From: Candidatus Taylorbacteria bacterium RIFCSPHIGHO2_02_FULL_44_12
GTDB taxonomy: Bacteria > Patescibacteriota > Minisyncoccia > Phycocordibacterales > PALSA-1337
Reading direction: 5' to 3'
DNA length: 39,265 bases
NCBI GenBank assembly: GCA_001822575.1
Contig: MHRM01000001.1
Location: 24,755-64,019, forward strand
The position numbers and the translations under genes were made by a program. This document shows positions 1 through 6,871 of this stretch, in pieces (position 1 is the stretch's first letter; every line of letters starts with the position of its first letter). Below the pieces are notes generated by a model. That model was not told the DNA's origin. It saw only the letters and a program-made list of their open reading frames with translations, and ran no database searches.

Positions 1-1
1 T

Positions 2-826
2 TTCACCGATAATATTGGTTCTCTGGGTGGAGGAGTGGCCACAGGCTATATAAATCTGTTCATCGGAGCGGCTATCGTTCTATTCATCATCAATATGCCT
101 CTCATAACTGCCTTGAGTATAGCGGGATCTTCGGGAGGCTGGACTCAAAAGATGTTTGAGAATATGAAGGGCTGGACCCAAAAAAGATTGGGTTCTTACG
201 GAAGTTACAGAGAAATCGGCAAGGGGGCCTGGAAAGAAACCGGAAGCCGTGTGGCAAGTCGTGTTGCCAGAAGCGAGTCATTCCAGGGTTTTGCCGCCAA
301 AAATTGGTTTGGTGAACAAGCCTTGAAAGGGACCCGAGTAGCCGCCCAGGATTACAACAAAAAGCTGGAAGAAAAGTTAAAATCCAGGCAGGATTTTGCC
401 CAATCTCTTGATAGAAATAAACAAGCCAAGGCTGATTATGCTAGTAGACTTTCTACCTCTATTCCTGCCAAACTCTCTATGTTTGGAAATATAGTAGGTA
501 GGGCTGATAGAGTGGCCGCGGCCAAGATATTGAGAGCTAGACTGGCTGAAGTCAAGTCGGAGTTGGATAAACTGACAAGTGAAATGAATAAACATCAGAA
601 AAAAGCTAGAACGACAACATTGAATGCATATGAGCAGGAGAGGTTGGATCTTTTGACTGGAACAAATGTATCTAATACTAATCCTGGACCAAATAACCCT
701 AATCAAACACCAAAAAATGAGATTCAAGATGAGCAAAATAACAAGACTGATATTGAGAATCAATTGGCCACATTTGAAGGAACAGTAGGAGCGTCAGGTC
801 GCGATGTGGAAAAGAGGCAATTCTAA
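2..826 (+). CDS. C-terminal part of a VirB6/TrbL-like type IV secretion membrane protein (5' cut by window edge)
   Basis: The reading frame is open to the left edge, so the gene begins outside the window. The visible part opens with a hydrophobic segment (about 25 residues, INLFIGAAIVLFIINMPLIT...), then a Gly/Ser-rich stretch and about 200 charged, Lys/Arg/Gln-rich residues that look helical and probably cytoplasmic. Downstream on the same strand lie PrgI, a TraC-N-like protein, VirB4 and a VirB2-like pilin, so a polytopic inner-membrane channel subunit with a long soluble tail is the expected neighbour. The VirB6/TrbL call rests on this context and on topology; no diagnostic motif is visible. 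It ends 4 nt before the next start codon at 831. Confidence 0.45.
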   Translation, partial: FTDNIGSLGGGVATGYINLFIGAAIVLFIINMPLITALSIAGSSGGWTQKMFENMKGWTQKRLGSYGSYREIGKGAWKETGSRVASRVARSESFQGFAAKNWFGEQALKGTRVAAQDYNKKLEEKLKSRQDFAQSLDRNKQAKADYASRLSTSIPAKLSMFGNIVGRADRVAAAKILRARLAEVKSELDKLTSEMNKHQKKARTTTLNAYEQERLDLLTGTNVSNTNPGPNNPNQTPKNEIQDEQNNKTDIENQLATFEGTVGASGRDVEKRQF

Positions 827-830
827 AAAT

Positions 831-1436
831 ATGGATATAGAAATCATAGAACAACAACTGAAAAAAGTTCCGCCGGAAATAAAGAATGCGTTCTTTTCCG
901 TAAATACGGCATTGCAGATCCAAAAGATTGGGGAACGGTACGGACTACTTCTTGATCAGATAGATGATCTTGTCCAAGAAACAGGACTGACGATGATAGG
1001 CTTGAAACCGGCGACAGAATTTGTCAATCGCATCAGCAAAGAATTAAGAATTGATGGGAAAACAGCACGAAAAATAGCTGACTCTATCAATGATGAAGTC
1101 TTGGCAAGTATTCGCAAACAAGCTCGGGAAACTAGTGAGAAAAATCAAATACAAGAAGAGAGCCAGGCAAAAGACTTAAAAGAAAAATCCAATATCGCCG
1201 ACCTTGAAAGAGCAGGAGACTTCACTATTGAAAAAGAAGGTGATGAAGAAAAAAGTGATTCAGCTATAAAGAGAGATAATTACGGTTACACCGAACCTCT
1301 GGTAGACCACCTCTTGAGCACGCCCGTAGCTGAACCTCAACAGAAAATAGTCAGATATGAAGATGGAAAACTTATCACAATGCCACCTATTCAAGTAAAA
1401 ACTGGACCTGATCCCTACAAAGAACCTATTGAATAG
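831..1436 (+). CDS. Helical protein of unknown function, 201 aa
   Basis: I do not recognise the family. The N-terminal ~110 residues look all-helical and include a stretch rich in Ile/Leu that resembles a small helical bundle (KVPPEIKNAFFSVNTAL, then QIDDLVQETG). The last ~80 residues are charged and Pro-rich (EKEGDEEKSD..., VAEPQQKIV) and are probably disordered. I chose ATG 831 over an upstream in-frame GTG at 804 because it starts 4 nt after the preceding stop, with AGAGG at 812-816 upstream. The C-terminal third is duplicated almost exactly in a truncated copy about 930 bp downstream. It is probably co-transcribed with the VirB6-like gene, so a role accessory to the secretion system is possible but unproven. 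Confidence 0.7.
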   Translation: MDIEIIEQQLKKVPPEIKNAFFSVNTALQIQKIGERYGLLLDQIDDLVQETGLTMIGLKPATEFVNRISKELRIDGKTARKIADSINDEVLASIRKQARETSEKNQIQEESQAKDLKEKSNIADLERAGDFTIEKEGDEEKSDSAIKRDNYGYTEPLVDHLLSTPVAEPQQKIVRYEDGKLITMPPIQVKTGPDPYKEPIE

Positions 1437-1460
1437 AACATTGAATAACAAAAAAGAGCG
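1192..1460. repeat. Tandem duplication, copy 1 (269 bp)
   Basis: This stretch matches 2125-2393 over 269 bp without gaps, and by eye is about 90% identical. It covers the 3' end of the gene at 831-1436 and the terminator stem start. A separate patch of similarity (CACATC-GACTCACT near 1914 and CACATCCGACTCACT near 2863) suggests the original duplication unit was about 0.9 kb and also carried a lipoprotein gene. Confidence 0.9.
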
Positions 1461-1485
1461 GCTTCCGGAAGGGAAACACGCTCTT
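1454..1485 (-). terminator. Rho-independent terminator of the lipoprotein gene at 1511-1819
   Basis: A 7-bp perfect stem (AAGAGCG 1454-1460 with CGCTCTT 1479-1485) is followed, read on the minus strand, by a U tract (TTTTTTGTTATT). It lies directly downstream of the minus-strand lipoprotein gene and also separates it from the convergent gene ending at 1436. Confidence 0.75.
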
Positions 1486-1510
1486 CAAGCTCACGACACT
1501 GATTTTGCCG

Positions 1511-1819
1511 TTATTGCTTGGGGGCAGGGGAGGCAGCTACTATGGAGGATCCGGTAGAGCCACCGTCTTTTCTTTTGACGGCGTTCACCTGATGCAACAT
1601 ATCGTCGGCATAGCAATCATAGACGGTGCCGTCTGGTGATGTTGCCACCCAATCAACATTGAGCATCCCTCTTTTCACATTGGACACCGCAACTTGATCG
1701 GGACGAAGACCTCCAATGGCCGCGGCGCTCACCCTCTTCAAACTATCGGGCGAGCTGGCGCATCCAAAGACAAACATGACGACTGGCACAAAAAGTGCCA
1801 ATTGAAATAATTTTTTCAT
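1511..1819 (-). CDS. Small lipoprotein, 102 aa (duplicated pair, member 1)
   Basis: The N-terminus is a lipoprotein signal: MKK, a hydrophobic core, then lipobox VFGC with the lipidated Cys at residue 20. The mature part is about 80 residues and holds a pattern (SAxxxGxxPxxVxVxN ... W ... GTxY) that recurs in the paralogue at 2453-2782. It is therefore expected on the outer face of the cytoplasmic membrane. The function is unknown. The gene runs against the surrounding secretion genes, ends in its own terminator, and lies between the two copies of the 269-bp duplication. The homology to the second lipoprotein is weak at residue level but consistent in position and length. Confidence 0.75.
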   Translation of the reverse strand: MKKLFQLALFVPVVMFVFGCASSPDSLKRVSAAAIGGLRPDQVAVSNVKRGMLNVDWVATSPDGTVYDCYADDMLHQVNAVKRKDGGSTGSSIVAASPAPKQ

Positions 1820-1970
1820 AGTTTTTCGATATTTGGATGTAATACCAACAACTCAATGACTTCACCATAGACAAACAAATTGCCAAGGATTTCATTGTTC
1901 AATTGTCAGATTTCACATCGACTCACTGCCAAGAGCATAGTATGGTTGTTAGGATTTGTCAAGGTGGGGA

Positions 1971-2369
1971 ATGTGGATAAGGAGTAAATCTTCGTGGTAC
2001 ATTCTTTTTTATGAAACAAATTTACAAACAGAAACTGCAGAGAAAATCGCCGAGCAAGTAAATAAAGATATATTCCAGGTTATCAAAAACCAAATGCAAA
2101 CAGACACCAATAAAAAGATCACTGATATCGCCGACCTTGAACGAGTGGGGAACTTCACTATTGAAAAAGAAGGCGATGAGGAAAAAAGTGATTCATCTAT
2201 AAAGAGAGATAATTACGGTTACACCGAACCTCTAGTAGATCATCTCTTGAGCACGCCCGTAGCTGAACCTCAACAGAAAATAGTCAGACAAGCAGATGAC
2301 AAACCTATCACAAAGCCACCTATTCAAGCAAAAACTGGACCTGATCCTTACAAGGAGCCTATTGAATAG
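1971..2369 (+). pseudogene. Truncated copy of the helical gene at 831-1436
   Basis: From about residue 20 onward the product aligns with the C-terminal ~115 residues of the gene at 831-1436: ETAEKIAEQVNKDIFQVIKNQ matches the region TARKIADSINDEVLASIRKQ, and the last 80 residues are nearly identical. The N-terminal helical half is missing, and the first residues before the match have no counterpart. No convincing ribosome site precedes the in-frame starts (TTG 1956, ATG 1971). The retained frame may be relatively young, or the disordered tail may still be selected. I read it as a 5'-truncated duplicate, although expression of a short protein cannot be excluded. Confidence 0.7.
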
Positions 2370-2393
2370 AGCATTGAATAACAAAAAAGAGCG
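2125..2393. repeat. Tandem duplication, copy 2 (269 bp)
   Basis: Second copy of the stretch at 1192-1460, same orientation, offset 933 bp, no indels. Differences are scattered substitutions, several of them changing residues near the C-terminus (for example YEDGKLITM to QADDKPITK). Confidence 0.9.
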
Positions 2394-2423
2394 CACCGCC
2401 GACAGACAAAGGCAACGCGCTCT
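2388..2423 (-). terminator. Rho-independent terminator of the lipoprotein gene at 2453-2782
   Basis: AGAGCGC (2388-2394) pairs with GCGCTCT (2417-2423), followed on the minus strand by TTTTTTGTTATTC. It is the duplicated counterpart of the terminator at 1454-1485; the loop has diverged while the stem stays perfectly paired and is shifted by one pair. Confidence 0.75.
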
Positions 2424-2452
2424 CCGATGGCAAGGAAGCTATGAGCCATCTT

Positions 2453-2782
2453 CTACGGAGACCTAGACGAGGTCGCCGCGATTGAGGAACTAATGGGAGG
2501 CGAAATGCTGGCAGAGGTCTTGTTGGTAGTAAAGGTGAGCCCGTTGAGGAACGGATCACTCTTGAAATTGATGATGGTGCCATTAGACAGCCGGACATCC
2601 CAACGGGCCTCGTGCTCCGAGAGCTGGTCATTTTCGACCTTCACCGCCGACTCCGGAACCCCCAACGTAAACGCGCTCATGGAGCGCATTGACCCTGGGT
2701 TAGTAACCAGGGACCTCCGGAAATTTGTGCACCCCATTCCAAAAGCCAATGCTAGCAACGCTGGCAAAAACATTTTCTTCAT
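2453..2782 (-). CDS. Small lipoprotein, 109 aa (duplicated pair, member 2)
   Basis: MKK plus a hydrophobic segment ends in GMGC (Cys 18), a weaker lipobox than in the first member. The mature chain shares the positions of S-A, G, V-x-V-x-N, W and GT with the lipoprotein at 1511-1819, so the two are probably diverged paralogues created by the tandem duplication. The tail is Ser/Thr-rich. By eye these lipoproteins differ far more than the adjoining 269-bp repeats do, which suggests either faster evolution of the exposed protein or homogenisation of the repeats. Function unknown; predicted location is the outer face of the membrane. Confidence 0.7.
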   Translation of the reverse strand: MKKMFLPALLALAFGMGCTNFRRSLVTNPGSMRSMSAFTLGVPESAVKVENDQLSEHEARWDVRLSNGTIINFKSDPFLNGLTFTTNKTSASISPPISSSIAATSSRSP

Positions 2783-3091
2783 AATTCAAACTGTTTTGGA
2801 TGCGCACCAAATGGAGTTAATTCCAAAATGCTCTCGCACAAGGCTCCACAATCAAGGCACACATCCGACTCACTATCAAAAAAGTATTACATAACCCCAA
2901 AAATGTCAATAGTCGGGTGTGGACAAAGGAACAACAAAAAATATTATGAACATGTTGAATCATAACTATACTATTTACATTATATATAATTGTTGTAGTC
3001 TCATTATTAGATTTAACTATCGAAACCACTTCTGTGGGATTGATTCATTTACAAACAGCTCACTGACAATCAGTAATACTAAAAAAAGACT
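2783..3091. other. Intergenic region between divergent lipoprotein and YcaO genes
   Basis: 309 bp without a supportable gene. The left part resembles the region upstream of the first lipoprotein (CACATC(C)GACTCACT), so it belongs to the duplication. The right part is AT-rich with TATATAAT at about 2983-2990. A small hairpin ACTGA-CAA-TCAGT lies at 3062-3074, about 20 nt before the YcaO start. I see no convincing ribosome-binding site for the YcaO gene. Confidence 0.5.
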
Positions 3092-5302
3092 ATGATAGAA
3101 CAAGATTTTCGTCCGCTGGTCGTATTGTACGGCTATCGGAGCAAGAAAAACACGCTCAATTTTGTGGGTCGAAAAGGGCTTATAATACTGAGCGGAAAAA
3201 GCACTACCATTCAGAATATTTTACGCCTGTGCAACGGATTCAATAATGTTGGGGATATAACTCACAAATTACGGACCGTCAGTCCGGAAGAAGTGACCAA
3301 ATTTCTGTTACTTTTTGAACAGCAAGGGATTGTCTGCGATAGTCGGAATCTTCATCTAAGGTTCCACGAAGATTCAGCCAATCCGACAAAATTCTCGCGC
3401 GATCTCGGTGTTGATGGGGTTTCAGATATATTGCGGTCTGATAGGTTACGAAAACGCGATGGTAGGGTAATTCAGATACCCAACCCTATCTCGAGTAGTG
3501 TTCTTGATGTAATTCAAAATCGGAAGTCTACTCGGGCTTTTCAACCGGGTCAGATTTCGTTGAACAAATTGTCTGGAATCTTGGAGGCTACATACAGCAT
3601 CGGGAAAAACAAACACTGGAGCGTGGCCTCCGGTGGTGGAATGTACCCGCTTGATCTGTATCTAATCGTCCCTAATGACGATCAACAAGTGCCCAGAGGC
3701 ATACATCGCTGGAATCCTGAGAAGAGAAGTTTGATCATGGTGTCGGGCAAAAATCCGAGCGTATGGTTGTCAAAGACATTCAATGCCAAAACGCTTTTGG
3801 AAAATGTGGCATGCGTCCTGTGCATAGTGGCAAATTTCAAGCGTTCAACTATGAAGTACGCGAATCGTGGGTATCGTCTTGTTTTACTTGAAGCTGGGCA
3901 TGCGACACAAAACACTTACTTATTTTGTGCTGAGCAAAATATTGGAATTGTTGAATGTTGTGGATTTGCTGATGAAGAACTAGCAAAAGAGCTCGGGCTG
4001 ATTTTCCCAGAAGAAGCAGTTTTAACAACACTTATTATAGGAAAAATCAATCGTAAAAAATATGCCTCAATAAGTGACCAAGAAATGTCAGAAACAGCAG
4101 AACGACTTCGTCACATGCTTGTTGGGCACAACAAACCAATAGAAGATGTTTCGTTTTTGGATCTTGAAGTGATGGGATACACAATGCCAATGTGGGCAGC
4201 TGTGGCTACATATAGACCTATTCATGGGTATGCCACAAAAATCATGCTTAGAAATAAAGTTGCATTTGCGACTGGATCAAATTCAAACGAAACGCTTATA
4301 AAAGTTCTAGCGGAAGGATTTGAGCGATGCGCGCTTGAACAAAACCGTAGCGACCAAAAAGAAAGCGCTCTCAATCTAGGCGAACCATTCCTCGATCCTC
4401 GCGTCCTAGTTCCTTACTCGAACGCTCAATTCAAAAACTTAAGAGGTGTCACACAGTTTGATCCCCGGAGAAAAATAGATTGGGTTATTGGTTCACGCAG
4501 AGCGACTGGCGAACGAGTTTGGGTTCCTATGGAGCTTGTCTACTACGCTACGGAGCAAATGAAGTGCGAATTGAAACTATGCTATCAAGCGAGTTCAAGT
4601 GGTGTCGCGGCGCATCTCGACAAAGAGATTGCGATTGAGACGGCTCTCTACGAACTTATCGAGCGTGATGCCTTCACTGTCACATGGTATTCCAAGCGTC
4701 AAGTGAATTCGATAAATCACGAGTACTTGCCGTTAGACTTGAGAGATAGAATTTCAGAGTGGAAGCGACTGGGTTACAATGTTTCCATGCTGGATTTGAC
4801 ACTCGATGGTCCTCCAGTAATACTGGCTATCATATGGTCTCGAAAAAAGAGACCTGCAATCTGTTCTGGTGCAGCCTGCAAACCAAACTTTGTTGATGCA
4901 ACTCTAAAAGCGTTCAACGAGGCTGAGTTTATGGCTATGACATGGCATGATTACAGGCGAAAAACGAGAATGAGCATTCTAGATATAAAATGTCCAGAAG
5001 ATCACGGCGCTTTTTATCTGGATCCGAAAAATCTCGTGTATGTTGACTGGCTACTTGAAGCAGAAGAAAGTGATGTAATCAGGAAAAACTTCAAGGGTGA
5101 TCTACAGTATCTTGATCCTGTTGTGGTGGATATTACACCCAAAGATCATGCCTGTGGGCTGTCGGTTATGCGGGTGCTGTCGGAAAAGCTCATGCCTATC
5201 AACTTCGGCCATGGTAATGAACACCGTGGACATTCTAGAATGAACATGTTATCGTTCAAATGGAGTGAGAAATACCCTTCGACTCCCCACTTCTTCGCTT
5301 GA
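3092..5302 (+). CDS. Fused SagB-type dehydrogenase / YcaO cyclodehydratase with leader-binding-like N-terminus
   Basis: The 736-aa protein has three parts. Residues 1-85 resemble a PqqD-like RiPP recognition element (LCNGFNNVGDITHKL then EEVTKFLLLFEQQGIV). Residues ~120-325 look like a SagB/nitroreductase-type FMN dehydrogenase (NRKSTRAF, SGGGMYPLDLYLIV, LLEAGHATQNTYLFC, GFADEELAKELGL), which would oxidise azolines to azoles. Residues ~365-736 are a YcaO domain with the conserved acidic ATP-binding patches AEGFER (407-412), SSGVAAHLD (502-510), ELIERDAF (521-528) and FNEAEF (608-613). YcaO enzymes activate peptide amide oxygens with ATP to cyclise Cys/Ser/Thr. The C-terminus (YPSTPHFFA) only partly resembles the Pro-rich tail of azoline-forming YcaOs. 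No E1-like partner is encoded nearby. It precedes a candidate precursor gene by 34 nt. ATG 3092 is assumed; the ribosome site is weak. Confidence 0.88.
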   Translation: MIEQDFRPLVVLYGYRSKKNTLNFVGRKGLIILSGKSTTIQNILRLCNGFNNVGDITHKLRTVSPEEVTKFLLLFEQQGIVCDSRNLHLRFHEDSANPTKFSRDLGVDGVSDILRSDRLRKRDGRVIQIPNPISSSVLDVIQNRKSTRAFQPGQISLNKLSGILEATYSIGKNKHWSVASGGGMYPLDLYLIVPNDDQQVPRGIHRWNPEKRSLIMVSGKNPSVWLSKTFNAKTLLENVACVLCIVANFKRSTMKYANRGYRLVLLEAGHATQNTYLFCAEQNIGIVECCGFADEELAKELGLIFPEEAVLTTLIIGKINRKKYASISDQEMSETAERLRHMLVGHNKPIEDVSFLDLEVMGYTMPMWAAVATYRPIHGYATKIMLRNKVAFATGSNSNETLIKVLAEGFERCALEQNRSDQKESALNLGEPFLDPRVLVPYSNAQFKNLRGVTQFDPRRKIDWVIGSRRATGERVWVPMELVYYATEQMKCELKLCYQASSSGVAAHLDKEIAIETALYELIERDAFTVTWYSKRQVNSINHEYLPLDLRDRISEWKRLGYNVSMLDLTLDGPPVILAIIWSRKKRPAICSGAACKPNFVDATLKAFNEAEFMAMTWHDYRRKTRMSILDIKCPEDHGAFYLDPKNLVYVDWLLEAEESDVIRKNFKGDLQYLDPVVVDITPKDHACGLSVMRVLSEKLMPINFGHGNEHRGHSRMNMLSFKWSEKYPSTPHFFA

Positions 5303-5336
5303 AGGAGTAACAAATTGAAGGGAAGTTGGGCGTATT

Positions 5337-5468
5337 ATGAAAACAAAAAAACCACCGAACCCCCCCAAAGGAGTCAAGGTGTCAGTTCGTTCTTACAAAG
5401 ACATCCCAGGAACCCGTTGCACCCGCAGTGGTGGCGCGTGTCCGGGAGGTGGTACCTGCGGAAAATAG
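5337..5468 (+). CDS. Candidate RiPP (azole-type) precursor peptide, 43 aa
   Basis: A 44-codon ORF starts 34 nt after the YcaO stop on the same strand. The leader-like half is Lys/Pro-rich (MKTKKPPNPPKGVKVSVRSY, then KDIPG). The core-like end reads TRCTRSGGACPGGGTCGK, with Cys at 28, 35 and 41, Thr 26/29/40, Ser 31 and many Gly. A charged leader followed by a short Cys/Ser/Thr/Gly core, placed beside a YcaO-dehydrogenase gene, is the typical arrangement of linear azol(in)e peptide precursors. GGAAG at 5321-5325 is a modest ribosome site 11 nt before ATG. A competing frame from TTG 5315 contains no Cys. The gene is followed 20 nt later by a strong terminator, so it probably ends the transcript. 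Which residues are modified, and the final activity, cannot be read from the sequence. Confidence 0.75.
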   Translation: MKTKKPPNPPKGVKVSVRSYKDIPGTRCTRSGGACPGGGTCGK

Positions 5469-5488
5469 CCACCCCGTTACAACCAGGA

Positions 5489-5525
5489 ATTCCATGAGAC
5501 ATCCGTGTTTCATGGAATCTTTGTT
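5489..5525 (+). terminator. Rho-independent terminator after the precursor gene
   Basis: A 13-bp stem (5489-5501 with 5506-5518, one G-U pair, 4-nt loop TCCG) is followed by CTTTGTTT. It closes the YcaO-precursor transcription unit just before the promoter of the peptidase gene. Confidence 0.8.
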
Positions 5526-5539
5526 TATCTATAATATTG

Positions 5540-5545
5540 TATAAT
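5540..5545 (+). promoter_or_regulatory. -10 box TATAAT of the peptidase gene (leaderless arrangement)
   Basis: TATAAT ends 6 nt before ATG 5552, so transcription would start at or next to the start codon. A second TATAAT lies at 5530-5535. No Shine-Dalgarno site is present. Confidence 0.55.
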
Positions 5546-5551
5546 ACCTTT

Positions 5552-6217
5552 ATGTCTATAAATACCCATGTCCTTTTGGCCTCAAAAGATATAAGACCAT
5601 ATGTAAAACAACTGAAATCAATTTCTGAATCTGCTGTTTTGTCTGTTAAAAAATTGTTACCAATCAATGATGTGGATGTAGTGTTCTACTATAACCCAGG
5701 AGCAACATTTAATGAGTCTGAGGTTGGTGGTATCGGAGGATTTACACCAAATGCTAGTGTTATATTTATTTCACTAAATCCTCGTCATCCAAATCTTGAG
5801 AGTTCATTAAAAAATGAGTTACTATTTATGTTGGCTCATGAATTTCATCATACCATTCGTTGGCAAAAACAAGTCGAGGGCGACACCTTATTGGAGGCTC
5901 TGGTATTTGAAGGCTTAGCAGATCATTTTGCTCAAGAAATAACTGGCAAAAAAACTCCATCGATATATTCCAACGCATTGACCCCTGAACAAAAGAAAAT
6001 TTTTCTTAAAAAGGCTTCAGGGGAATGGGAAAAGCCAACATACGATAACAATCTATGGTTCTTTGGTTCACAGCCAGATGTTGTTCCGCGCTGGACAGGG
6101 TATACATTGGGATATGATCTCGTTTCCGCATATTTACATACAAACCCTGGGACAAGTGCTTCAAAACTTGCATCTGCTGATGCATCTTTGTTTGCCAACA
6201 AATCAATTTATCAGTAG
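5552..6217 (+). CDS. DUF2268-like HEXXH zinc metallopeptidase, 221 aa
   Basis: The sequence has the zinc-protease motif AHEFHHTIRW at about residues 94-103 and, about 20 residues later, TLLEALVFEGLADHFAQEI, whose Glu fits the third zinc ligand. This pairing is characteristic of the DUF2268 predicted Zn-dependent peptidases. No signal peptide or membrane segment is visible, so it is probably cytoplasmic. ATG 5552 was chosen over TTG 5537 because a perfect -10 box lies just upstream. It follows the candidate RiPP precursor but has its own promoter behind a terminator, so it is not obviously in the same operon. A leader-removing or self-protective role is a guess from proximity; a general housekeeping peptidase is equally possible. 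Confidence 0.72.
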   Translation: MSINTHVLLASKDIRPYVKQLKSISESAVLSVKKLLPINDVDVVFYYNPGATFNESEVGGIGGFTPNASVIFISLNPRHPNLESSLKNELLFMLAHEFHHTIRWQKQVEGDTLLEALVFEGLADHFAQEITGKKTPSIYSNALTPEQKKIFLKKASGEWEKPTYDNNLWFFGSQPDVVPRWTGYTLGYDLVSAYLHTNPGTSASKLASADASLFANKSIYQ

Positions 6218-6378
6218 TGTCTAGACCCCTCAATCTTTTTGAAAAAAATAACATAAAAGGATTTGGTTATCCATGGGCGGAGATTTGAAATTCTGGAATA
6301 TACACAGTTACATATGCATCAAGAAAACTATCCGATAGTGCACTGAAACAACTGAATGTGGATAATAATCACATAAGG

Positions 6379-6384
6379 TATAAT
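6379..6384 (+). promoter_or_regulatory. -10 box TATAAT of prgI (leaderless arrangement)
   Basis: TATAAT ends 7 nt before ATG 6392, and no ribosome-binding site precedes the gene. It restarts transcription of the secretion operon after the RiPP/peptidase insert. Confidence 0.55.
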
Positions 6385-6391
6385 ACTAGCA

Positions 6392-6826
6392 ATGCGCTTT
6401 CAGGTGCCTCAATTCATAGAAGTGGAAGACAGGATATTTGGCCAGCTGACTTTGAAGCAATTCATATATTTGGTCGGAGGCGGCGGTTTGTCTTTTCTTA
6501 TTTATGCCTTGACAGACAGCCTGGCCATATCCGTCGTCCCAATGATCATCATCATGGCCATATCTGCCTCCTTGGCTTTTTACAAGGTCAATAACAAACC
6601 CTTTATCGCCACCATGGAGTCCGCATTCAAATATTATCTAGGCAGTAAACTATATATATGGAAAAAAGAAGATGTCCCCGCAGAAAAGAGTCTCCAAAAT
6701 ATTTCGGCCATATCAAAAAACTACGCCTCTATCATGGTCCCAAAGATCTCTGACAGCAAGCTCAAAGACCTATCATGGAGTCTGGACATAAAAGAAAGCG
6801 TCTATTCAAACAAAAATCAAAAGTGA
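6392..6826 (+). CDS. PrgI-family type IV secretion protein
   Basis: 144 aa. The N-terminus MRFQVPQFIEVEDRIFGQLT leads into two hydrophobic segments (residues ~24-65: TLKQFIYLVGGGGLSFLIYAL and IMAISASLAFYKV), followed by a basic cytoplasmic tail with FKYYLGSKLYIWKK. This layout is typical of PrgI-like proteins that sit immediately before VirB4/TraC ATPases in Gram-positive and CPR type IV secretion loci, where they are thought to be VirB3-like membrane partners of the ATPase. It is followed within 50 nt by the TraC-N-like gene and then virB4, so the three are almost certainly co-transcribed. Confidence 0.8.
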   Translation: MRFQVPQFIEVEDRIFGQLTLKQFIYLVGGGGLSFLIYALTDSLAISVVPMIIIMAISASLAFYKVNNKPFIATMESAFKYYLGSKLYIWKKEDVPAEKSLQNISAISKNYASIMVPKISDSKLKDLSWSLDIKESVYSNKNQK

Positions 6827-6871
6827 TTGGCATTGATTCCTTCCACCATTTCGCGAGAAAACAAAAAGAAT

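Noticed and set aside
5315..5497. 60-codon frame from TTG 5315, with GGAG 8 nt upstream
   Set aside because: It has a better-spaced ribosome site than ATG 5337 but encodes no Cys and no recognisable pattern, whereas the overlapping 43-aa frame has precursor features. The ribosome site may be shared or fortuitous.
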